Part shown: in pieces, positions 41,369-55,195 of the stretch | How the letters are laid out: the number at the start of each line of letters is the position of its first letter | How positions within the stretch are numbered: the stretch's first letter is position 1 | Assembly: GCF_001457415.1 (NCBI RefSeq) | Contig: NZ_LN881719.1 | Span: forward strand, 1 to 64,000 | Reading direction: 5' to 3' | Length of the DNA stretch: 64,000 bases | From: Gorillibacterium timonense | GTDB taxonomy: Bacteria; Bacillota; Bacilli; Paenibacillales; NBRC-103111 | Position numbers and translations under genes: made by a program | Notes under the pieces: generated by a model | The model's input: only the letters and a program-made list of their open reading frames with translations | What the model was told of the DNA's origin: nothing | Database searches by the model: none

Positions 41369-41992
41369 ATGCCTAAAGTAGCAGTTTACAACGTCAGCGG
41401 ATCGGAAGTAGGAGAAATCGAACTGTCCGAATCCGTGTTCGGAATTGAACCGAATGTACACGTGCTTCACTCGGCTGTCGTTATGCAGCAGGCTTCCCTG
41501 CGTGCCGGTACGCACAGCACCAAGGGTCGTTCGGAAGTACGCGGCGGCGGTCGCAAGCCGTGGAAACAAAAAGGAACCGGTCGTGCCCGTCAAGGCTCTA
41601 TCCGCGCTCCTCAATGGAAAGGCGGCGGGATCGTATTCGGTCCGACTCCGCGCAGCTATTCTTACAAGCTGCCGAAGAAAGTTCGTCGTCTGGCAATCAA
41701 ATCCGCACTGTCTTCCAAAGTGATCGACAATAACATTGTTGTCCTTGATCAACTGAGCTTCGCTGCTCCCAAGACGAAAGAGATCGTCAGCCTCTTGAAG
41801 AACCTGAAGGCAGACCGCCGTGCGCTGGTCGTCACCGGTGATTTCAATGAGAATGTCGCTCTGTCCGCTCGCAACATTCCGGGCGTGAAGTTCGTCAGCG
41901 CAACCGGCATCAACGTCCTCGACGTCATGCTGCATGACAAGCTGATCATCACCAAGGAAGCGGTCGAGAAAGTACAGGAGGTGCTGGCGTAA
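41369..41992 (+). CDS. rplD: 50S ribosomal protein L4
   Basis: L4 lines the peptide exit tunnel. The 207 residues include the tunnel loop ([21 protein letters not shown]). ATG 41369 follows AAAGGAGGATC. The stop shares a base with the rplW start (TAATG), suggesting coupled translation. Confidence 0.97.
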   Translation: MPKVAVYNVSGSEVGEIELSESVFGIEPNVHVLHSAVVMQQASLRAGTHSTKGRSEVRGGGRKPWKQKGTGRARQGSIRAPQWKGGGIVFGPTPRSYSYKLPKKVRRLAIKSALSSKVIDNNIVVLDQLSFAAPKTKEIVSLLKNLKADRRALVVTGDFNENVALSARNIPGVKFVSATGINVLDVMLHDKLIITKEAVEKVQEVLA

Positions 41993-42282
41993 TGAAAGAT
42001 CCTCGCGATATTATCAAACGCCCGGTCATTACGGAACGTACCAGCGACCTGATGGCCATGAAGAAGTACGTCTTCGAAGTGGACATTCGCGCCAACAAGA
42101 CCGAGATCAAACAAGCCGTTGAAGCGATCTTTAAAGTGAAGGTCGTGAGCGTCAATACGCTCCGTATGCCGGCTAAACCGAAACGCTACGGCCGTTATTC
42201 CGGCTTCCGTTCGGAATGGAAAAAAGCCATCGTGGCTCTTTCTCCGGAAAGCAAAGAACTTGAGTTCTTTGAAACCGTGTAA
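41992..42282 (+). CDS. rplW: 50S ribosomal protein L23
   Basis: L23 sits at the tunnel exit and docks trigger factor and SRP. The 96 residues include the typical [13 protein letters not shown] start and the PKRYGRYSG loop. Its ATG overlaps the rplD stop by one base; GGAGGTG lies at the end of rplD. Confidence 0.97.
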   Translation: MKDPRDIIKRPVITERTSDLMAMKKYVFEVDIRANKTEIKQAVEAIFKVKVVSVNTLRMPAKPKRYGRYSGFRSEWKKAIVALSPESKELEFFETV

Positions 42283-42315
42283 GACCACTATCTTTCGAGT
42301 AAGGAGGGAATCCAA

Positions 42316-43146
42316 GTGCCCGTAAAAAAATATAAACCGACTTCGCCGGCTCGTCGTTCGATGTCCGTCTCGACTTTCGAAGAGATCACCACGAACGTAC
42401 CGGAGAAATCTTTGCTTGCGCCTTTGAACAAGAAGGCCGGCCGCAACAACCAAGGCAAAATTACGGTTCGCCATCAAGGCGGCGGTGCGAAGCGCAAATA
42501 CCGGATTATCGATTTCAAGCGGAACAAAGATGGAATACCTGGTCGCGTTGCTACGATCGAGTATGATCCGAACCGTTCGGCTAACATCGCTTTGATTCAT
42601 TATGCTGATGGGGAAAAACGCTATATCATCGCTCCGAAAGGCCTGAAGGTCGACGACGTGATTACGTCTGGCGCAGACTCCGACATCAAAGTGGGCAACG
42701 CTCTGCCGCTCGAGAACATCCCGGTAGGTACGGTTATCCACAACATTGAATTGAAGCCCGGCAAGGGCGGCCAAATGGTTCGCGCAGCCGGCACCGAAGC
42801 TCAACTTCTTGGTAAAGAAGAAGAGTATGTAACCATCCGTCTTTCCTCTGGCGAAGTTCGCCGCGTACTGAAAGTTTGCCGCGCTACGATCGGTTCCGTT
42901 GGTAACGGCGACCACGAGCTCGTCAAAATCGGTAAAGCGGGTCGCGCTCGTCACATGGGCAAACGTCCGGAAGTCCGCGGTGTTGTTATGAACCCGGTGG
43001 ATCACCCGCACGGCGGTGGCGAAGGCCGCGCTCCGATCGGCCGCAAATCGCCTTTGTCTCCTTGGGGCAAACCGACTCTCGGCTACAAAACCCGCAAGAA
43101 GAACAAAGCTTCCAACAAGTACATTGTACGCCGTCGCACGAAATAA
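42316..43146 (+). CDS. rplB: 50S ribosomal protein L2
   Basis: L2 is essential for subunit association and peptidyl transfer. The 276 residues include the conserved [19 protein letters not shown] segment near the C-terminus. The GTG start at 42316 follows AAGGAGGGAATC. Length matches B. subtilis (277). Confidence 0.97.
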   Translation: MPVKKYKPTSPARRSMSVSTFEEITTNVPEKSLLAPLNKKAGRNNQGKITVRHQGGGAKRKYRIIDFKRNKDGIPGRVATIEYDPNRSANIALIHYADGEKRYIIAPKGLKVDDVITSGADSDIKVGNALPLENIPVGTVIHNIELKPGKGGQMVRAAGTEAQLLGKEEEYVTIRLSSGEVRRVLKVCRATIGSVGNGDHELVKIGKAGRARHMGKRPEVRGVVMNPVDHPHGGGEGRAPIGRKSPLSPWGKPTLGYKTRKKNKASNKYIVRRRTK

Positions 43147-43185
43147 GATTGCACGAGATAAGGCTTATGGAAGGGAGGATCTTCA

Positions 43186-43470
43186 ATGGGACGCAGCTTG
43201 AAAAAAGGACCTTTTGTGGACAGCTATCTGCTTAAGAAAGTCGAACAGGCCGGTGACACCACGGCTCGTAAAGTGGTAATCAAGACTTGGTCGCGCCGTT
43301 CCACGATTTTTCCGCAGTTCATCGGACATACGTTCGCGGTGTACGACGGAAGAAAGCATGTTCCGGTTTATGTAACGGAAGACATGGTGGGACACAAGCT
43401 CGGCGAGTTTGCCCCGACGCGCACGTACAAAGGGCACACCGACGACGACAAGAAAACCGGCAAGCGCTAA
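43186..43470 (+). CDS. rpsS: 30S ribosomal protein S19
   Basis: S19 is part of the 30S head and contacts S13 and the A-site tRNA. The 94-residue product starts [12 protein letters not shown] and has the [11 protein letters not shown] core. ATG 43186 follows AAGGGAGGATC. Confidence 0.97.
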   Translation: MGRSLKKGPFVDSYLLKKVEQAGDTTARKVVIKTWSRRSTIFPQFIGHTFAVYDGRKHVPVYVTEDMVGHKLGEFAPTRTYKGHTDDDKKTGKR

Positions 43471-43549
43471 AACCGGTCTTATCCAGACCGGTTTTGCAGA
43501 GCGGAAGCCGTACACATTGACTTCAACGGTATGAGAGGAGGTTTATCCC

Positions 43550-43882
43550 ATGCAAGCAACTGCTAATGCGAAATTCATCCGCATCGCTCCCCGCAAAGCC
43601 CAACTGGTCGTTGACCTGATTCGCGGCAAGGAAGTCGGCGAAGCGATTGCCATTCTGCGCAACACCCCGCGTGCCGCATCCCCGATTCTCGAGAAGCTTC
43701 TGAACTCGGCGATCGCCAATGCAGAGCACAACTACTCGCTTGATCCGAACAAATTGGTTGTCTCGCAAGTCTATGTCAACCAAGGCCCGACGATGAAACG
43801 ATTCCGGGAGCGCGCCATGGGTCGCGCAAGCCGCATCAATAAACGCACGAGCCACATCACTTTGGTGGTATCCGAAAAATAA
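43550..43882 (+). CDS. rplV: 50S ribosomal protein L22
   Basis: L22 lines the exit tunnel; its hairpin loop lies within [20 protein letters not shown]. The 110-residue product is close to the B. subtilis length (113). ATG 43550 follows GAGAGGAGGTTT. An 80-base gap before it contains a small GC-rich hairpin (AACCGG/CCGGTT near 43470-43492). Confidence 0.97.
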   Translation: MQATANAKFIRIAPRKAQLVVDLIRGKEVGEAIAILRNTPRAASPILEKLLNSAIANAEHNYSLDPNKLVVSQVYVNQGPTMKRFRERAMGRASRINKRTSHITLVVSEK

Positions 43883-43895
43883 GGAGGGAAAACGT

Positions 43896-44558
43896 GTGGG
43901 TCAAAAAGTAAACCCAATCGGTCTTCGTATCGGCATCATCCGTGATTGGGAATCCAAGTGGTACGCTGGTAAAGACTACGGCACCCTGCTGATGGAAGAC
44001 GTTAAGATTCGTGAATACCTGAAGGGTAAGCTGAAGGATTCTTCGGTTTCCCATATCGATATCGAACGCGCAGCTAACCGCGTCAACGTCACCATCCACA
44101 CGGCTAAGCCGGGTATGGTTATCGGCAAAGGCGGAGTGGAAGTTGAGAACATCCGCACGCATCTGTCGAAGCTGACGAACAAGAAAGTTCACATCAACAT
44201 CACGGAAATCAAAAACCCCGAGCTCGACGCGATCCTCGTTGCGGAAAGCATTGCTCAACAATTGGAACGCCGTGTATCTTTCCGTCGCGCCATGAAGCAA
44301 TCGATCCAAAGAACGATTCGATCGGGAGCCAAAGGAATTAAGACCTCGGTAAGCGGCCGTCTGGGCGGAGCCGAAATCGCCCGTACAGAAGGCTACAGCG
44401 AAGGAACTGTACCGCTGCACACGCTGCGTGCGGACATCGATTACGGAACCGCTGAAGCTCACACCACTTACGGTCGGATCGGCGTAAAAGTCTGGATCTA
44501 CCGCGGCGAGGTTCTTCCTACGGCGAAGAAGAAGGCTGTTCGGGAAGGAGGAAACTAA
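43896..44558 (+). CDS. rpsC: 30S ribosomal protein S3
   Basis: S3 lines the mRNA entry channel. The 220 residues include a KH domain with the [13 protein letters not shown] loop. The GTG at 43896 follows AAGGAGGGAAAAC and is 13 bases after rplV. Length fits the family (218). Confidence 0.97.
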   Translation: MGQKVNPIGLRIGIIRDWESKWYAGKDYGTLLMEDVKIREYLKGKLKDSSVSHIDIERAANRVNVTIHTAKPGMVIGKGGVEVENIRTHLSKLTNKKVHINITEIKNPELDAILVAESIAQQLERRVSFRRAMKQSIQRTIRSGAKGIKTSVSGRLGGAEIARTEGYSEGTVPLHTLRADIDYGTAEAHTTYGRIGVKVWIYRGEVLPTAKKKAVREGGN

Positions 44559-44560
44559 TC

Positions 44561-44989
44561 ATGTTAGTACCAAAGCGCGTTAAGCACCGCAAGGAGCACC
44601 GCGGTACGATGAAAGGGAACGCCAAAGGCGGAACCGAAGTATCCTTCGGTGAATATGGCCTGAAAGCCCTCGAACCGGCTTGGGTCACCAACCGTCAAAT
44701 CGAAGCTGCCCGTATTGCCATGACCCGTTACATCAAACGTGGCGGTAAAGTATGGATCAAGATTTTCCCTTCGAAGCCGATCACCCAAAAGCCCCTTGAA
44801 GTTCGTATGGGTAGTGGTAAAGGTAACGTGGAAAAATGGGTTGCTGTTGTAAAACCCGGCAAGATCCTGTTTGAACTGGCAGGCGTTAGCGAAGAGATTG
44901 CCCGCGAAGCGATGCGTCTCGCCGCTCACAAGCTGCCCATCAAGACGAAGTTTGTAAAACGCGAAGAACTGGGTGGTGAAGCAGAATGA
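44561..44989 (+). CDS. rplP: 50S ribosomal protein L16
   Basis: L16 contacts A-site tRNA near the peptidyl-transferase centre. The 142-residue product has the usual [11 protein letters not shown] start and the RMGSGKGN loop. ATG 44561 lies two bases after rpsC, with GGGAGGAAACT in the end of rpsC. It overlaps rpmC by four bases. Confidence 0.97.
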   Translation: MLVPKRVKHRKEHRGTMKGNAKGGTEVSFGEYGLKALEPAWVTNRQIEAARIAMTRYIKRGGKVWIKIFPSKPITQKPLEVRMGSGKGNVEKWVAVVKPGKILFELAGVSEEIAREAMRLAAHKLPIKTKFVKREELGGEAE

Positions 44990-45183
44990 AGGCTAGCGAT
45001 CTCCGCAACCTGACCTCGGCCGAAATTGAGCAAAAAGTGGCCGGGTTCAAGGAAGAGTTGTTCAACCTCCGTTTCCAGCTGGCCACCGGCCAATTGGATA
45101 ACCCGACTCAAATCCGCAACGTGCGCAAGGAAATCGCACGGGCCAAAACCATTTTGCGCGAAAGGGAACTCGGCATCGGTTAA
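44986..45183 (+). CDS. rpmC: 50S ribosomal protein L29
   Basis: L29 is a small helical protein at the tunnel exit. The 65 residues form two helices ([17 protein letters not shown] and the [13 protein letters not shown] helix). Its ATG overlaps the rplP stop as ATGA, implying coupling. Confidence 0.96.
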   Translation: MKASDLRNLTSAEIEQKVAGFKEELFNLRFQLATGQLDNPTQIRNVRKEIARAKTILRERELGIG

Positions 45184-45214
45184 TCCGATCCAAGTCCAGA
45201 GAGGAGGATGAAAC

Positions 45215-45478
45215 ATGGCAGAACGCAAGGAACGTAAAGTTCAAGTCGGCAAAGTCGTCAGCGACAAGATGGATAAAACCGTTGTAGTTGCCGTTGAAAC
45301 CTACAAAAAGCACAGCTTGTATCACAAGCGGATCAAATACACGAAGAAGTTCAAGGCTCATGATGAACTGAACGAAGCCAAGATTGGCGATACGGTGAAG
45401 ATCATGGAAACCCGCCCGCTGTCCAAGGACAAGAGCTGGAGACTGGTTGAAATCGTAGAGAAAGCAGTCATCATCTAA
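45215..45478 (+). CDS. rpsQ: 30S ribosomal protein S17
   Basis: S17 is a primary 16S rRNA-binding protein with an OB fold. The 87 residues equal B. subtilis S17 and include [15 protein letters not shown] and [19 protein letters not shown] 45215 follows AGAGGAGGATG. Confidence 0.97.
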   Translation: MAERKERKVQVGKVVSDKMDKTVVVAVETYKKHSLYHKRIKYTKKFKAHDELNEAKIGDTVKIMETRPLSKDKSWRLVEIVEKAVII

Positions 45479-45509
45479 CGCCTACTGAAGCCGAAAGGAG
45501 GGTATCCCC

Positions 45510-45878
45510 ATGATTCAACCTTTATCCCGTTTGAATGTCGCCGACAACTCGGGCGCTAAGCAACTGATGTGCATTCGCGTGCTGGGCGGAACCGGACGTC
45601 GCGTGGGACATATCGGTGATACGATTATCTGCTCCGTCAAAGAAGCAACACCAGGCGGCGTTGTCAAGAAGGGCGATGTAGTGAAGGCCGTTATCGTGCG
45701 CACCAAGTTCGGTGCTCGCCGTAAGGACGGATCCTATATTTCCTTCGACGAAAACGCAGCGGTTGTCATCAAAGACGACAAGAGCCCCCGCGGAACCCGG
45801 ATCTTCGGGCCGGTTGCCCGTGAGCTCCGCGACCGCGACTTCATGAAAATCGTCTCCCTGGCTCCGGAAGTTATCTAA
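45510..45878 (+). CDS. rplN: 50S ribosomal protein L14
   Basis: L14 contributes to the subunit interface and is the docking site of the silencing factor RsfS. The 122 residues equal the family length, starting [20 protein letters not shown] 45510 follows AAAGGAGGGTAT. Confidence 0.97.
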   Translation: MIQPLSRLNVADNSGAKQLMCIRVLGGTGRRVGHIGDTIICSVKEATPGGVVKKGDVVKAVIVRTKFGARRKDGSYISFDENAAVVIKDDKSPRGTRIFGPVARELRDRDFMKIVSLAPEVI

Positions 45879-45919
45879 GACAGGGACCTTTTATCCGCCA
45901 TTAGGAGGTGTAACCGAAG

Positions 45920-46273
45920 ATGCCGAAAGCAAAAAAGAAGCTGGAATCTCACAGCAACAAGCTTCACGTCAAAAAAGACGACACGGTATTTGTCATTACC
46001 GGTAAAGATAAAGGCAAGAAGGGCCGCGTGCTCGCTGCTTTTCCCCGCGAAAACCGCGTGCTGGTTGAAGGGGTCAACCTGGTGAAGAAGCATTCTAAGC
46101 CTTCCCAGAAAAACCCGCAGGGCGGAATCCTCCACCAGGAAGCTCCGATCCACGTCTCCAATGTCATGCTGGCTGATCCGAAGAGCGGCAAACCGACTCG
46201 CGTTGGCTACAAAGTGCTCGACAATGGAGAAAAAGTCCGCGTAGCTAAACGCTCCGGAGAAGTAATCGACTAA
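45920..46273 (+). CDS. rplX: 50S ribosomal protein L24
   Basis: L24 initiates 50S assembly through a KOW domain ([17 protein letters not shown]). The 117 residues are about 14 longer than B. subtilis L24, because of a basic N-terminal extension ([13 protein letters not shown]). I recall similar extensions in Paenibacillus. ATG 45920 follows TTAGGAGGTGTAAC. Confidence 0.96.
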   Translation: MPKAKKKLESHSNKLHVKKDDTVFVITGKDKGKKGRVLAAFPRENRVLVEGVNLVKKHSKPSQKNPQGGILHQEAPIHVSNVMLADPKSGKPTRVGYKVLDNGEKVRVAKRSGEVID

Positions 46274-46302
46274 GATAAAGCAAGAAAGGAGGAACATGTA
46301 AC

Positions 46303-46845
46303 ATGGCTGCAAGAATGAAAGATCGTTACTTAAACGAAATCACTCCTGCTCTGATGCAGAAGTTCGATTATAAAACGGTTATGCAGGTACCGAAGCTGGA
46401 AAAAGTGGTCATCAACATGGGCGTAGGCGACGCAGTTGCCAACTCCAAGGTGCTTGATTCCGCAGTTCAGGATCTGCAAATCATCGCAGGTCAAAAACCG
46501 GTTATCACCCGCGCTAAGAAATCCATCGCCGGCTTCAAGCTTCGCGAAGGAATGCCCATCGGCGTGAAGGTTACGCTGCGCGGCGAGCGCATGTATCACT
46601 TCCTGGACAAATTGTTCAACGTTGCTCTTCCCCGCGTTCGCGACTTCCGCGGCGTTTCCTCGAAAGCCTTTGACGGCCGTGGAAACTACACGCTCGGGCT
46701 GAAAGAACAACTGATTTTCCCGGAAATCGAATATGACAAAGTTGACAAGATCCGCGGGATGGACGTTGTTATCGTCACAACCGCAAAAACGGACGAAGAG
46801 TCCCGTGAACTGCTGACCCAACTCGGCATGCCGTTCGTAAAGTAA
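46303..46845 (+). CDS. rplE: 50S ribosomal protein L5
   Basis: L5 binds 5S rRNA and contacts P-site tRNA. The 180-residue product contains [11 protein letters not shown] and [18 protein letters not shown], both typical. ATG 46303 follows AAAGGAGGAACA. Confidence 0.97.
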   Translation: MAARMKDRYLNEITPALMQKFDYKTVMQVPKLEKVVINMGVGDAVANSKVLDSAVQDLQIIAGQKPVITRAKKSIAGFKLREGMPIGVKVTLRGERMYHFLDKLFNVALPRVRDFRGVSSKAFDGRGNYTLGLKEQLIFPEIEYDKVDKIRGMDVVIVTTAKTDEESRELLTQLGMPFVK

Positions 46846-46870
46846 TTCCTACTATGGAGGTGGAAATCTA

Positions 46871-47056
46871 GTGGCAAAAACTTCGATGAAGATCAAGCAA
46901 CAACGCGCTCCGAAGTTCAAGGTCCAGGCGTACACCCGTTGCGAACGCTGCGGGCGTCCCCATTCCGTCCTGCGCAAATTCAAGATTTGCCGGATTTGTT
47001 TCCGTGAATTAGCATACAAAGGCCAGATCCCTGGCGTAAGAAAAGCCAGCTGGTAA
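46871..47056 (+). CDS. rpsN: 30S ribosomal protein S14 type Z
   Basis: The 61-residue S14 is the short zinc-binding form, with CERCGRPH and CRICFREL giving four cysteines. The GTG at 46871 follows ATGGAGGTGG. It lies between rplE and rpsH as in all Bacillales spc operons. Confidence 0.97.
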   Translation: MAKTSMKIKQQRAPKFKVQAYTRCERCGRPHSVLRKFKICRICFRELAYKGQIPGVRKASW

Positions 47057-47087
47057 TCACCCCGCTTACGGGAAGGAGGTTCGCTAC

Positions 47088-47486
47088 ATGGTAATGTCTG
47101 ATCCTATTGCCGATATGCTTACGCGCATCCGCAATGCCAATATCGTCCGTCACGAAACCGTGGAAATCCCCGCTTCCAAGATCAAACGCGAAATCGCCGA
47201 GATTTTGAAACGGGAAGGCTTCATCCGTGACGCGGAATATGTTCAGGACAACAAGCACGGCATCATCCGCCTGTTCCTGAAATATGGTTCGAACAACGAA
47301 CGTGTCATCACCGGTCTGAAGAGAATCAGCAAACCGGGACTGCGCGTCTATGCGAAAAGTCAAGAGATTCCCCGGGTACTGGGTGGTCTCGGTATCGCGA
47401 TCATCTCGACGTCCAAAGGCGTCATGACGGATAAAGAAGCTCGTCAATCCAAAGCTGGCGGAGAGGTTCTCTGCTACGTTTGGTAA
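47088..47486 (+). CDS. rpsH: 30S ribosomal protein S8
   Basis: S8 binds the central domain of 16S rRNA and, in E. coli, represses the spc operon. The 132 residues equal B. subtilis S8, including the [16 protein letters not shown] start and [16 protein letters not shown] 47088 follows GGAAGGAGGTTC; a second ATG two codons in is possible. Confidence 0.97.
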   Translation: MVMSDPIADMLTRIRNANIVRHETVEIPASKIKREIAEILKREGFIRDAEYVQDNKHGIIRLFLKYGSNNERVITGLKRISKPGLRVYAKSQEIPRVLGGLGIAIISTSKGVMTDKEARQSKAGGEVLCYVW

Positions 47487-47517
47487 TCGGCTAACGTGAA
47501 CGAATGGAGGTGTGAAC

Positions 47518-48060
47518 ATGTCCCGTATTGGTCGTAAACCCATTGCAGTCCCCAGCGGAGTTGCCGTTACTCTCGACAACACCCTGATCACGGTAAAAGG
47601 CCCGAAAGGTACCTTGTCCCGCGAACTGCATAAAGATATGAAAGTCAGCGTCGAAGAGAACGTCATCACCGTTGAGCGTCCTTCCGACAACAAGCTGCAC
47701 CGTTCCCTGCACGGAACGACCCGGAGCGTGGTTGCAAATATGGTGAACGGAGTTACCGAAGGATTCAGCAAATCCCTCGAGCTCGTCGGCGTCGGCTACC
47801 GTGCCAACAAGAACGGCAACAAGCTGGTCTTGAACGTCGGTTACTCCCACCCGGTTGAAATCAACCCGGAAGAAGGCATTGAGTTCGAAGTGCCTGCACA
47901 AAACAAAATTATCGTCCGCGGCATCGACAAGGAACTCGTCGGCGCTACGGCTGCCAAGGTCCGCTCCGTACGCGAGCCCGAGCCGTATAAAGGCAAAGGC
48001 ATCAAATACGAAGGTGAACGGATCATCCGCAAGGAAGGCAAAGCCGGTAAGAAGAAATAA
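47518..48060 (+). CDS. rplF: 50S ribosomal protein L6
   Basis: L6 lies near the factor-binding site. The 180-residue protein shows the duplicated fold and the closing [18 protein letters not shown] signature. ATG 47518 is preferred over the in-frame GTG at 47512, which directly abuts the GGAGG. Confidence 0.97.
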   Translation: MSRIGRKPIAVPSGVAVTLDNTLITVKGPKGTLSRELHKDMKVSVEENVITVERPSDNKLHRSLHGTTRSVVANMVNGVTEGFSKSLELVGVGYRANKNGNKLVLNVGYSHPVEINPEEGIEFEVPAQNKIIVRGIDKELVGATAAKVRSVREPEPYKGKGIKYEGERIIRKEGKAGKKK

Positions 48061-48136
48061 GCCGATACTCGCGGCTTAGTGGCCTGACAAGACCAGGCCG
48101 CAACTGAAGATAAGCTGAAAGGAGTGAGTGTTCCCC

Positions 48137-48502
48137 ATGATCACCAAAGGCGATAAGAACGAAGCTCGTTTGAAACGGCACTTGCGCGTGCGCAAGAAAA
48201 TCCAGGGAACGGTAGAACGTCCCCGCTTGAGCATTTACCGATCCTCCAAGCACATGTATGCTCAGATCATCGACGACGTCAACGGCAAGACCTTGGCAGC
48301 TGCGTCGACTCAAGATAAAGAACTGAAAGAAATCGCAAACGGCGGTAACGTCGAAGCGGCTCAGCAAGTTGGCGCCCTGATCGCAAAGCGTGCCAAAGAA
48401 AACGGAATCGAGAAAGTCGTGTTTGACCGCGGAGGGTACTTGTACCACGGTCGGATCCAAGCACTGGCCGATGCGGCTCGCGAAGCCGGACTCGAATTCT
48501 GA
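48137..48502 (+). CDS. rplR: 50S ribosomal protein L18
   Basis: L18 binds 5S rRNA. The 121 residues include [18 protein letters not shown] and a typical [19 protein letters not shown] end. ATG 48137 gives the family N-terminus [15 protein letters not shown]. The in-frame GTG at 48128 is too close to the AAAGGAGTG site. Confidence 0.96.
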   Translation: MITKGDKNEARLKRHLRVRKKIQGTVERPRLSIYRSSKHMYAQIIDDVNGKTLAAASTQDKELKEIANGGNVEAAQQVGALIAKRAKENGIEKVVFDRGGYLYHGRIQALADAAREAGLEF

Positions 48503-48531
48503 TCCATTTTGCCAATAAGGAGGTTAAGGAC

Positions 48532-49029
48532 TTGCGCGTAGATCCGAACACACTTGAATTGAAAGACAAAACCGTACACATTAACCGTGTTGCGAAAGTA
48601 GTCAAAGGCGGACGCCGCTTCAGCTTCAGCGCACTCGTAGTTGTCGGCGACGGCAACGGCTGGGTTGGCGCCGGGATCGGCAAAGCTTCCGAAGTAGGCG
48701 ATGCGATCAAGAAGGGTATCGAAGATGCCAAGAAAAACTTGATCCATGTTCCGATCGTCGGAACGACGATTCCTCACCTGGTTACCGGACGTTTTGGAGC
48801 AGGCCGCGTTCTTCTGAAGCCGGCTTCCGAAGGTACCGGAGTTATTGCGGGCGGCCCTGTTCGCGCCGTACTCGAACTCGCTGGTGTAGGCGACATTTTG
48901 ACGAAATCCCTCGGTTCTTCCAACTCGACAAACATGGTTAATGCGACGTTGGAAGGCTTGCAACGCTTGAAGCGGGCAGAAGAAGTTGCCAAGCTTCGCG
49001 GCAAAACCGTTGAAGAGTTGATGGGTTAA
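48532..49029 (+). CDS. rpsE: 30S ribosomal protein S5
   Basis: S5 is at the mRNA entry and affects decoding accuracy. The 165 residues contain the double-stranded-RNA-binding-like fold ([25 protein letters not shown]) and the loop where spectinomycin resistance arises. The rare TTG start at 48532 follows AAGGAGGTTAAGG and gives MRVDPNTLE, matching relatives. Confidence 0.96.
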   Translation: MRVDPNTLELKDKTVHINRVAKVVKGGRRFSFSALVVVGDGNGWVGAGIGKASEVGDAIKKGIEDAKKNLIHVPIVGTTIPHLVTGRFGAGRVLLKPASEGTGVIAGGPVRAVLELAGVGDILTKSLGSSNSTNMVNATLEGLQRLKRAEEVAKLRGKTVEELMG

Positions 49030-49041
49030 GGAGGGGTAATC

Positions 49042-49230
49042 ATGGCTAAGCAATTGCAAATCACCCTCGTGCGCAGCTTGATCGGACGTCCGGAGAAGCA
49101 GCGTGTAACCGTTAAGACGCTGGGACTTACGAAAATGCACCAAACGGTGCTGCAACAGGACAACCCGGCCATTCGCGGAATGGTAAATCAAGTGAAGCAC
49201 CTGGTTGACGTTGTTGAAGTAGAAGCGTAA
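49042..49230 (+). CDS. rpmD: 50S ribosomal protein L30
   Basis: L30 is a small 23S rRNA-binding protein. The 62 residues include [24 protein letters not shown] 49042 follows AAGGAGGGGTA, 12 bases after rpsE. Confidence 0.96.
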   Translation: MAKQLQITLVRSLIGRPEKQRVTVKTLGLTKMHQTVLQQDNPAIRGMVNQVKHLVDVVEVEA

Positions 49231-49291
49231 CTCGAATCAAAAGCCTGTGTCAGGCTGCAATAGAAAAGACATACAAGGAGGTGCTTGAGCG

Positions 49292-49731
49292 ATGAAAATC
49301 CATGAACTTTCCCCGGCTCCGGGTTCTACCCACGTTAGCAAACGCATCGGCCGTGGTATCGGTAGCGGTACCGGCAAAACTTCGGGTAAGGGTCACAAAG
49401 GCCAAAAAGCTCGTTCCGGCGGTGGTGTTCGCCCCGGTTTCGAAGGTGGTCAAAACCCGTTGTACCGTCGTCTTCCGAAACGCGGCTTCAAGAACTTCAA
49501 CCGAGTTGAATTCGCCGTAATCAACCTGGTTGACTTGAACGCATTCGAAGCGGATACCGTTGTAACTCCGGAACTGCTGCTGGAGACCGGTCTGGTCAAG
49601 AACCCCAAAGATGGCATCAAGGTATTGGGCAATGGAGAGTTGACCGTGAAGCTGACGGTCAAAGCGAATAAGTTCTCTGCTTCCGCAGTTGAAAAAATCC
49701 AAGCTGCCGGCGGTCAATCCGAGGTGATCTA

Positions 49732-49732
<1 letters not shown>
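49292..49732 (+). CDS. rplO: 50S ribosomal protein L15
   Basis: L15 threads deep into 23S rRNA; its glycine- and lysine-rich N-terminal tail ([19 protein letters not shown]) is evident. The 146 residues equal B. subtilis L15. The stop shares one base with the secY ATG (TAATG). Confidence 0.97.
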
Positions 49733-52494
<2,762 letters not shown>

Positions 52495-52500
52495 CCAGCG

Positions 52501-52806
52501 ATGAGAACGGCTCAAATCGGCCAGCTTGTGAGAATCTTGCGAGGCCGTGGCCTGGAGCAATATGCGGTCATCATCGGAATTGAAGATGCCCGGTTCGTTT
52601 GGATCGCGGATGGCGACAAACGCAAGTTTGACCAGCCGAAGAAAAAAAACATCCAGCACTTGGAGCTCCTTGAAGAAGTGAGCCGCGAGGTAGCGGATAG
52701 TTTGAACGAAACGGGACGTGTAACCAACGGAAAGCTGAGGTTCGCTGTTCTTTCCTACCGGAAGAATGCGGATCTTACGCTTGAAGCGCATGAGAGAGGA
52801 GAATGA
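52501..52806 (+). CDS. KOW-domain RNA-binding protein
   Basis: The 101-residue protein has an N-terminal KOW/L14e-like beta domain ([22 protein letters not shown]) and a charged helical tail. B. subtilis carries a similar short gene (ybzG) between map and infA. A ribosome- or RNA-binding role is likely from the fold and the neighbours, but no function is established. It starts six bases after map and ends three bases before infA. Confidence 0.85.
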   Translation: MRTAQIGQLVRILRGRGLEQYAVIIGIEDARFVWIADGDKRKFDQPKKKNIQHLELLEEVSREVADSLNETGRVTNGKLRFAVLSYRKNADLTLEAHERGE

Positions 52807-52808
52807 AA

Positions 52809-53027
52809 GTGGCCAAAGATGATGTTATTGAAGTAGAAGGTACGGTTATCGAGCCTTTGCCGAACGCCATGTTTCGCGTAGAGCTTGAGAACGGGCACAA
52901 GATCCTGGCCCATGTCTCCGGTAAAATCCGGATGCACTTTATCCGAATCCTGCCGGGTGACAAAGTGACCGTGGAATTGTCGCCTTACGACCTGACGCGC
53001 GGCCGGATCACCTATCGATACAAATAA
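52809..53027 (+). CDS. infA: Translation initiation factor IF-1
   Basis: IF-1 blocks the ribosomal A site during initiation. The 72 residues equal the family length and match the standard OB-fold sequence from [11 protein letters not shown] to [11 protein letters not shown] 52809 has AGGAG seven bases upstream. The in-frame ATG at 52803 is too close to that site. Confidence 0.97.
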   Translation: MAKDDVIEVEGTVIEPLPNAMFRVELENGHKILAHVSGKIRMHFIRILPGDKVTVELSPYDLTRGRITYRYK

Positions 53028-53163
53028 GCAGCAAGATCCCCTTCCGCAAGGAAGAACAGATAGCCGCTCTACGGCGGCGATTACACGGCTTTCCCTCATC
53101 GGGAAGCTTGCCGTCACACACGAATAAGCTTTCCCGCAGGAGAAGCTGCGCCGAAAAGCTTGA

Positions 53164-53292
<129 letters not shown>

Positions 53293-53311
53293 CAAGGAGG
53301 TGTAGCCTAGA

Positions 53312-53680
53312 ATGGCTCGTATTGCTGGAGTAGACTTACCCCGTGACAAACGTGTGGAAATTGCCCTGACGTACATTTTCGGAATCGGCAAAACCACGTC
53401 GCAAAAGATTCTTGCCATAACTGAAGTTAACCCGGATACCCGCGTACGCGATCTGACGGAAGATGAAGTTAGCCGTCTGCGTGATGCGATCGACAAGAAT
53501 ATCAAGGTGGAAGGCGATCTGCGCCGTGAGATCTCGCTGAACATCAAGCGTCTGGTCGAAATCGGATGCTATCGCGGAGTGCGCCACCGCCGCGGCCTGC
53601 CCGTTCGTGGGCAACGCACGAAGACCAACGCCCGTACGCGTAAAGGTCCTCGTCGTACCGTAGCGAATAAGAAGAAATAA
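53312..53680 (+). CDS. rpsM: 30S ribosomal protein S13
   Basis: S13 bridges to the 50S subunit and contacts P-site tRNA through its basic tail ([17 protein letters not shown]). The 122 residues fit the family. ATG 53312 follows ACAAGGAGGTG. Confidence 0.97.
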   Translation: MARIAGVDLPRDKRVEIALTYIFGIGKTTSQKILAITEVNPDTRVRDLTEDEVSRLRDAIDKNIKVEGDLRREISLNIKRLVEIGCYRGVRHRRGLPVRGQRTKTNARTRKGPRRTVANKKK

Positions 53681-53698
53681 AAAGGGGGGAAACCACTA

Positions 53699-54097
53699 AT
53701 GGCTAAACCGAAAGCAAAAATTGCTCGTACGAAACGTCGCGACCGGAAGAACATTGAATCCGGCGTAGCACACATTCGCTCTACGTTCAACAACACCATC
53801 GTTACCATCACCGACCCGCACGGAAATGCAATTTCCTGGGCCAGCTCCGGCAACATGGGCTTCAAGGGCTCCCGGAAGAGCACGCCGTTCGCCGCTCAAA
53901 TGGCAGCGGAGTCTGCAGCCAAGGCCGCAATGGAACATGGTATGAAATCTGTTGAAGTGATGGTCAAGGGACCCGGATCGGGCCGCGAAGCAGCTATCCG
54001 CTCTTTGCAAGCCGCCGGCCTCGAAGTGAACCTGATTAAGGACGTCACTCCGATTCCCCATAATGGCTGCCGCCCGCCGAAACGTCGTCGCGTGTAA
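53699..54097 (+). CDS. rpsK: 30S ribosomal protein S11
   Basis: S11 forms part of the platform near the mRNA exit. The 132-residue protein includes [16 protein letters not shown] and the closing [16 protein letters not shown] 53699 follows AAAGGGGGGAAA. Confidence 0.97.
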   Translation: MAKPKAKIARTKRRDRKNIESGVAHIRSTFNNTIVTITDPHGNAISWASSGNMGFKGSRKSTPFAAQMAAESAAKAAMEHGMKSVEVMVKGPGSGREAAIRSLQAAGLEVNLIKDVTPIPHNGCRPPKRRRV

Positions 54098-54111
54098 CCC
54101 AAGGATCGCTC

Positions 54112-54165
54112 GGTAGTATAAATATCCGTTCTCTGGTTAAAGCTGGAGAAGGAAGCCATACTACC
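54112..54165 (+). promoter_or_regulatory. Inverted repeat in the rpsK-rpoA spacer
   Basis: GGTAGTAT (54112-54119) and ATACTACC (54158-54165) are perfect arms with an inner TTCTC/GAGAA stem (54129-54133 and 54146-54150). It could be an RNA structure controlling rpoA translation or processing. No T-run follows. Confidence 0.5.
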
Positions 54166-54223
54166 AGGTTATTATCCGTTAGTAATCCCGAGGAAACGAC
54201 GTTTCGAAGGAGGGTTCAGTTTC

Positions 54224-55168
54224 ATGATAGAAATCGAAAAGCCGAAAATAGAGACCGTAACCGTAAACGAGGAAGGCAACTACGGCAAGTTCGTGGTAGA
54301 ACCGCTTGAGCGGGGCTACGGAACCACGCTGGGAAACTCCCTGCGCCGTATTCTGCTCTCCTCGCTTCCGGGTGCTGCTGTTTCGTCCGTGCAGATCGAC
54401 GGAGTTCTTCACGAATTCTCGACGATCCCGGGCGTAATGGAAGACGTTACGGAAATTATCCTTAACCTCAAAGGCTTGTCGCTTAAGATTCACTCTGACG
54501 AAGAGAAGATTCTTGAGATCGACGCCGAAGGGGAAGGCCGGGTTTCCGCAGGAGACATCCGCGCCGACAGCGACGTAGAAATCCTGAATCCGGACCTTCA
54601 TATCGCAACGCTTTCCCCGGACGCTCGTGTCCACATGAGAATTCATGCGAACAGGGGCCGCGGTTACGTGCAGGCGGACAAGAACAAGCGGGATGACCAG
54701 CCGATTGGCGTAATCCCGATCGATTCGATTTACACGCCCATTACGCGCGTCAACTACACCGTGGAGAACACCCGAGTCGGTCAAGTGACCAACTATGACA
54801 AGCTCACGCTGGAAGTTTGGACCGACGGGAGCATTCGTCCGGAAGAAGCGGTAAGTCTCGGCGCCAAAATCCTCACCGAGCATCTCTATCTGTTCGTCGG
54901 CTTGACCGATGAAGCGAAGGATGCCGAGATCATGGTCGAGAAGGAAGAGGACAAGAAGGAAAAAGTTCTCGAGATGACCATCGAAGAGCTCGATCTTTCT
55001 GTGCGCTCTTACAATTGTCTGAAGCGGGCCGGCATCAACACGGTGCAGGAACTGATCACCAAGACCGAAGAAGACATGATGAAGGTGCGCAACCTTGGAC
55101 GCAAGTCCTTGGAGGAAGTTCAAGAGAAGCTCGACGAGCTCGGACTCAGCCTTCGCAGCGAAGAATAA
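54224..55168 (+). CDS. rpoA: DNA-directed RNA polymerase subunit alpha
   Basis: Alpha dimerises to start polymerase assembly and its C-terminal domain binds UP elements and regulators. The 314 residues equal B. subtilis RpoA. The N-terminal domain has [20 protein letters not shown]. The C-terminal domain has the helix-hairpin-helix [21 protein letters not shown] 54224 follows GAAGGAGGGTTC. Confidence 0.97.
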   Translation: MIEIEKPKIETVTVNEEGNYGKFVVEPLERGYGTTLGNSLRRILLSSLPGAAVSSVQIDGVLHEFSTIPGVMEDVTEIILNLKGLSLKIHSDEEKILEIDAEGEGRVSAGDIRADSDVEILNPDLHIATLSPDARVHMRIHANRGRGYVQADKNKRDDQPIGVIPIDSIYTPITRVNYTVENTRVGQVTNYDKLTLEVWTDGSIRPEEAVSLGAKILTEHLYLFVGLTDEAKDAEIMVEKEEDKKEKVLEMTIEELDLSVRSYNCLKRAGINTVQELITKTEEDMMKVRNLGRKSLEEVQEKLDELGLSLRSEE

Positions 55169-55195
55169 TCACTACGTACAGGAGGAGGGAACCTC

